Below, piece after piece: positions 5,834 to 7,791 of a stretch of 7,791 nt of DNA (position 1 is the first letter of the stretch; each line of letters begins with the position of its first letter). Source of the DNA: Streptosporangiaceae bacterium (GTDB lineage Bacteria > Actinomycetota > Actinomycetes > Streptosporangiales > Streptosporangiaceae); the NCBI GenBank assembly GCA_025934635.1, contig JAICWX010000375.1, positions 1-7,791 of the forward strand. The letters are read 5' to 3'. The notes under the pieces were generated by a model that saw only the letters and a program-made list of their open reading frames with translations, was not told the origin of the DNA and made no database searches. Position numbers and translations under genes: made by a program.

Positions 5834-5901
5834 CCGCCAGGCCACCGCCCTGCTCGCGTGACGCTGCTGACGTCCGGCATGAGTTATGCGGGGCCTGGTG
5901 G
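5834..5901 (+). other. Target-binding loop of the bridge RNA
   Basis: GCATGAG at 5877-5883 on the 3' side of the loop is the exact reverse complement of CTCATGC at 7296-7302, that is, the core plus five bases of target to the right of the element. The best left-guide candidate is GGCCAC (5840-5845), identical to 5812-5817 left of and into the core. It overlaps the predicted stem and is only 6 nt, so the left guide is much less certain. Confidence 0.65.
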
Positions 5902-5911
5902 TTCCCGGGGC

Positions 5912-5984
5912 GTGCCGGCCGTCGACAGGGCTGTGCGCCGCCGAGCGCCGATCAGTGAGCGATGCGGCAGTCACGTCCCGGCAC
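5912..5984 (+). other. Donor-binding loop of the bridge RNA
   Basis: ACAGGGCT (5925-5932), on the 5' side of the loop, is identical to 7287-7294, the last bases of the element before the right core. ATCAG (5951-5955), on the 3' side, is the exact reverse complement of CTGAT at 5817-5821, the left core plus the first three bases of the element. Together they describe the joined right-end/left-end sequence that IS110 recombinases use as donor. Confidence 0.75.
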
Positions 5985-6031
5985 CAGAACAAGGGTGCCT
6001 CCCCACTGGGATCAGCAGCGAGGAGGCTGTC

Positions 6032-7285
6032 ATGAAGTCTGCCCCGTCCGTCTTGCCAGATGATGCACCGAACGGGCTGGCGTGCGGCATCGACTGGGCA
6101 CGCGATGATCACGCGGTCGCGGTCGTCGATGCCCGCGGCCGGCAGGTCCACCGGTGCGTGATCGAGCACAGCGCCGCGGGCCTGCGTGCCTTGCTGGGCG
6201 TGCTGCGCGAGCGCGGCGTCAGCGAGGTCGCGATCGAGCGGCCGGACGGCCCGGTCGTCGACGCGCTGCTGCAGGCCGGGATCACCGTGGTGGTGATCAG
6301 CCCGAACCAGGTCAAGAACCTGCGCGGCCGCTACGGCTCGGCCGGGAACAAAGACGACCGGTTCGACGCGTCCGTCCTGGCCGGCACCCTGCGCACCGAC
6401 CGGGCCCGGCTGCGGCCCCTGGTCCCGGACCAGCCCGCGACCCTCGCCCTGCGCCGCGCCTGCCGGGCCCGCAAGGACCTCATCGGCCACCGGATCGGCA
6501 TGGCCAACCAGCTCCGCGAGCACCTCAAGCGGGTCTTCCCCGGCGCCGTCGGCCTGTTCGCCGACCTCGGCTCCCCGGTCAGCCTGGCCTTCCTGGCCCG
6601 CTTCGACTGCCAGGACCGCGCCAGCTGGCTCACGCCCAGGCGGATGGCCGCCTGGCTGGCCAGCACCGGCTACTGCGGCCGGGTCGATCCCGCCGTCCTG
6701 CACGCCCGGCTCACAGCGGCCCCGCCCGGCGCCACCGGCGAGCACGCCGCCGCCGAAGCACACGTCACCCGCGCCCTGCTGGCCGTCCTGGTCACCCTCA
6801 CCGAGCAGATCAGGGCCCTGACCGCCCAGATCAGCGAGCAGCTCGCCCTGCACGCCGGCCAGCACATCTTCACCAGCCTGCCCCGCTCCGGCCGCGTCCG
6901 CGCCGCCCGGCTCCTCGCCGAGACCGGCGACTGCCGCGCCCGCTTCCCCACCCCCGAATCGCTCGCCTGCCTGGCCGGCGCCGCCCCGTCCACCCGCCAG
7001 TCCGGCAAGATCCGCGCCGCCGGATTCCGCTGGTCCTGCGACAAGCAGCTCCGCGACGCCGTCACCGGCTTCGCCGGCGACTCCCGCCGCGCCAGCCCCT
7101 GGGCCGCCCGGCTCTACGACGACGCCACCGCCCGCGGCAAAGACCACCCCCACGCCGTCCGCATCCTCGCCCGCGCCTGGCTCTACGTCATCTGGCACTG
7201 CCGGCAAGACGGCACCGCCTACGACCCAGCCCGCCACAAAGCCCTCCAGCGCATCCTCGCCGAGCCAAAAACGGCGACGGCTTGA
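6032..7285 (+). CDS. IS110-family transposase (DEDD/serine recombinase)
   Basis: A complete 417-residue IS110 recombinase. The N-terminal RuvC-like DEDD domain shows Asp21 (CGIDWARDDHAV), Glu69 (VAIERPDG) and KDDRFDA with Asp109 and Asp112 (105-113), followed by the RACRARKDLIGHRIGMANQL helix. A coiled-coil-like stretch lies at about 240-275. The C-terminal Tnp domain begins near 280 (SLPRSGRVRAARLLAETGD), with LACLAGAAPSTRQSGK, where Ser324 in QSG is the likely nucleophile, and HAVRILARAWLYVIWHC. These proteins recombine DNA at sites chosen by the bridge RNA. The start is set by GAGGAGG at 6020-6026, 5 nt before ATG; the frame is open further upstream but that part is the RNA-encoding left end. 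No frameshift or missing key residue is seen. Confidence 0.95.
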   Translation: MKSAPSVLPDDAPNGLACGIDWARDDHAVAVVDARGRQVHRCVIEHSAAGLRALLGVLRERGVSEVAIERPDGPVVDALLQAGITVVVISPNQVKNLRGRYGSAGNKDDRFDASVLAGTLRTDRARLRPLVPDQPATLALRRACRARKDLIGHRIGMANQLREHLKRVFPGAVGLFADLGSPVSLAFLARFDCQDRASWLTPRRMAAWLASTGYCGRVDPAVLHARLTAAPPGATGEHAAAEAHVTRALLAVLVTLTEQIRALTAQISEQLALHAGQHIFTSLPRSGRVRAARLLAETGDCRARFPTPESLACLAGAAPSTRQSGKIRAAGFRWSCDKQLRDAVTGFAGDSRRASPWAARLYDDATARGKDHPHAVRILARAWLYVIWHCRQDGTAYDPARHKALQRILAEPKTATA

Positions 7286-7297
7286 CACAGGGCTACT
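7282..7297 (+). promoter_or_regulatory. IS110 right end with a perfect -35-like TTGACA
   Basis: TTGACA (7282-7287) overlaps the transposase stop codon and points out of the element. In a circular intermediate it would lie 10 nt before the left end and could drive the bridge RNA and transposase, as junction promoters do in other IS elements. At the matching distance in the left end (5824-5832) no clear -10 hexamer is visible, so only the -35-like box is supported. Confidence 0.4.
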
Positions 7298-7464
7298 CAT
7301 GCGGCGATCCCGAGGGCGGCCACGTACGCGAAGCCGAGCGGTGCCGCAGCCGTCAGCAGCTTTATCGATGCGATGACGTGGCGGTACTCGGACTTGGAGA
7401 TTCGCGCCTCGACCATCATTCCTATCAGCACCTGGTTGCGAGGTTTGTGACGACTAGCGTGCAC
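7297..7464 (-). CDS. Small hydrophobic protein, 55 aa, coupled to the acyl-CoA ligase gene
   Basis: An unrecognised 55-residue protein starting with GTG one base after the ligase stop. GGGAGGGG, 6 nt before the GTG, is a strong ribosome-binding site lying inside the ligase's last codons, which argues for a real, translationally coupled gene. A basic N-terminus (HASRHKPRNQ) and a mixed middle (VEARISKSEYRHV) are followed by about 20 hydrophobic residues (LLTAAAPLGFAYVAALGIAA) up to the C-terminus, suggesting a single membrane anchor. An ATG-ATG pair would give a 40-residue form but has poorer spacing. The IS110 core overlaps its stop codon, and the pre-insertion sequence has the same TGA, so the protein was not altered. 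Function unknown. Confidence 0.5.
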   Translation of the reverse strand: MHASRHKPRNQVLIGMMVEARISKSEYRHVIASIKLLTAAAPLGFAYVAALGIAA

Positions 7465-7465
7465 G

Positions 7466-7791
7466 CTACACCCCTCCCACGCGCCGGTCCTGCCCCGCCC
7501 AGTACGGCTCGCGCAGCACCCGCCGGAGCACCTTCCCGGTGGCGGTTCGGGGCAACTCGTCGAGGAAGTCGACCGAGCGCGGCCGCTCGAAGCCACCCAA
7601 GCGCGGTCGGCAGAAGGCGAGAATCTCTTCCTCGGTGCAGGTCATCTCGGAGCGCAGCACCACCACCGCCTTGACCGCCTCGCCCCACCGCCCATCGGGC
7701 ACTCCGATGACCGCGGCGTCGGCAATCGCCGGATGCGCGAGGAGCACATCCTCGACCACCCTGAGGTACACGTTCTCGCCGCCGGAGACAA
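7466..7791 (-). CDS. Acyl-CoA synthetase / AMP-dependent ligase, C-terminal 107 residues (partial)
   Basis: The C-terminal lid domain of an adenylate-forming enzyme; the N-terminal part lies beyond the right edge. It opens at the hinge-proximal [20 protein letters not shown], continues with [20 protein letters not shown] and [19 protein letters not shown], where Lys86 of this fragment is the conserved lysine needed for adenylate formation, and ends REPYWAG...VGGV. The family joins a carboxylic acid to CoA through an acyl-AMP. The motif set fits fatty-acid or short/medium-chain acyl-CoA ligases; the substrate cannot be read from this part. It reads towards a small protein gene and the crotonase gene, so the three probably formed an acyl-CoA catabolic operon. 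Confidence 0.92.
   Translation of the reverse strand, partial: VSGGENVYLRVVEDVLLAHPAIADAAVIGVPDGRWGEAVKAVVVLRSEMTCTEEEILAFCRPRLGGFERPRSVDFLDELPRTATGKVLRRVLREPYWAGQDRRVGGV

Larger units (their letters stand above)
5822..5999 (+). ncRNA. Predicted IS110 bridge RNA
   Basis: The left noncoding end folds by eye into the two-loop layout known for bridge RNAs. First is a 5' hairpin GCACC-cga-GGTGC (5822-5834). Loop 1 follows, with a 10-bp stem (5834-5843 with 5892-5901, one G-U pair) and an apical GACG/CGTC hairpin (5860-5863 with 5871-5874). Loop 2 has a 7-bp stem GTGCCGG/CCGGCAC (5912-5918 with 5978-5984) and an apical GCGC/GCGC hairpin (5935-5938 with 5945-5948). Loop 1 carries the target guide and loop 2 the donor guides, in the published order for this family (target loop before donor loop). 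A 3' stem GGCACC/GGTGCC (5980-5985 with 5994-5999) would compete with the loop 2 stem. Such RNA binds the IS110 recombinase and pairs with target and donor DNA. Exact RNA ends are unknown, and no promoter could be assigned. Confidence 0.78.
5819..7295 (+). mobile_element. Complete IS110-family insertion element
   Basis: About 1.48 kb between two CT core dinucleotides (5817-5818 and 7296-7297). The left end has 213 nt of noncoding DNA before the transposase ATG and the right end only 10-12 nt after its stop. This is the asymmetric layout of the IS110 subgroup, which carries its bridge RNA at the left. There are no terminal inverted repeats, as expected. The boundary regions resemble each other around the core (GGGCCACTGATGC at left, GGGCTACTCATGC at right). 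Boundaries are supported by guide matches in the predicted bridge RNA. Removing the element leaves GGGCCA-CT-CATGC as the target. It sits opposite in strand to the acyl-CoA genes and, from the intact transposase, may still be active. Confidence 0.85.

Noticed and set aside
5774..7300. 508-codon open frame on the minus strand across the whole IS110 element
   Set aside because: It is the antisense of the GC-rich transposase gene and bridge RNA, with Gly/Ala/Val-repetitive composition and no family motifs; long antisense frames are common at this GC content.
6154..7674. 506-codon plus-strand open frame
   Set aside because: A shifted reading of the transposase, dominated by Arg/Pro/Ala, continuing antisense over the small protein and ligase genes.
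1..7791. CRISPR arrays, tRNA or rRNA genes
   Set aside because: Looked for regularly spaced repeats, cloverleaf-like segments and rRNA motifs; none seen.

Overview
The window is very GC-rich, with strongly GC-biased third codon positions. It carries an IclR regulator, betaine-type uptake, acyl-CoA enzymes, a DUF5615-type toxin pair and an actinomycete-style IS110 element. This points to a soil actinobacterium (Streptomyces/Streptosporangiales/Frankia-like); the species cannot be told from the sequence alone.

Layout. (1) Positions 1-586, minus: start of a glycine-betaine/osmoprotectant-binding lipoprotein gene that runs off the left edge. It is separated by about 510 bp of regulatory-looking DNA from a plus-strand IclR-family regulator (1099-1881). 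(2) 1882-2118: a coding-like stretch in the same frame as iclR, after its stop, probably a gene remnant. (3) 2132-2790: a decayed DDE/integrase-core transposase with three frameshifts and three internal losses, bracketed by a perfect 10-bp inverted repeat. (4) 2800-3533: a toxin-antitoxin-like pair, a DUF433-like protein and a DUF5615 PIN-like protein overlapping by 4 nt. (5) 3811-4677: a two-domain sulfurtransferase (rhodanese/MST type) with a strong ribosome-binding site and a hairpin behind it. (6) 4733-4994: no intact gene, but a short minus-strand relic of polyphosphate kinase 2. (7) 4995-7791, minus: what looks like a former fatty-acid/acyl-CoA operon of acyl-CoA ligase (partial, right edge), a 55-aa small hydrophobic protein and a crotonase-fold enzyme. 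It is interrupted by a complete IS110-family element on the plus strand.

The most interesting part is the IS110 element (about 5819-7295 between two CT cores). Its 213-nt left noncoding end appears to encode a bridge RNA whose guides can be read from this copy. One loop carries a 7-nt complement of the right target flank. A second loop carries an 8-nt copy of the element's own right end and a 5-nt complement of its left end. These matches fix the element's boundaries independently of the protein and show the pre-insertion target. Removing the element restores a compact minus-strand gene order, with the insertion lying at the stop codon of the small protein gene.
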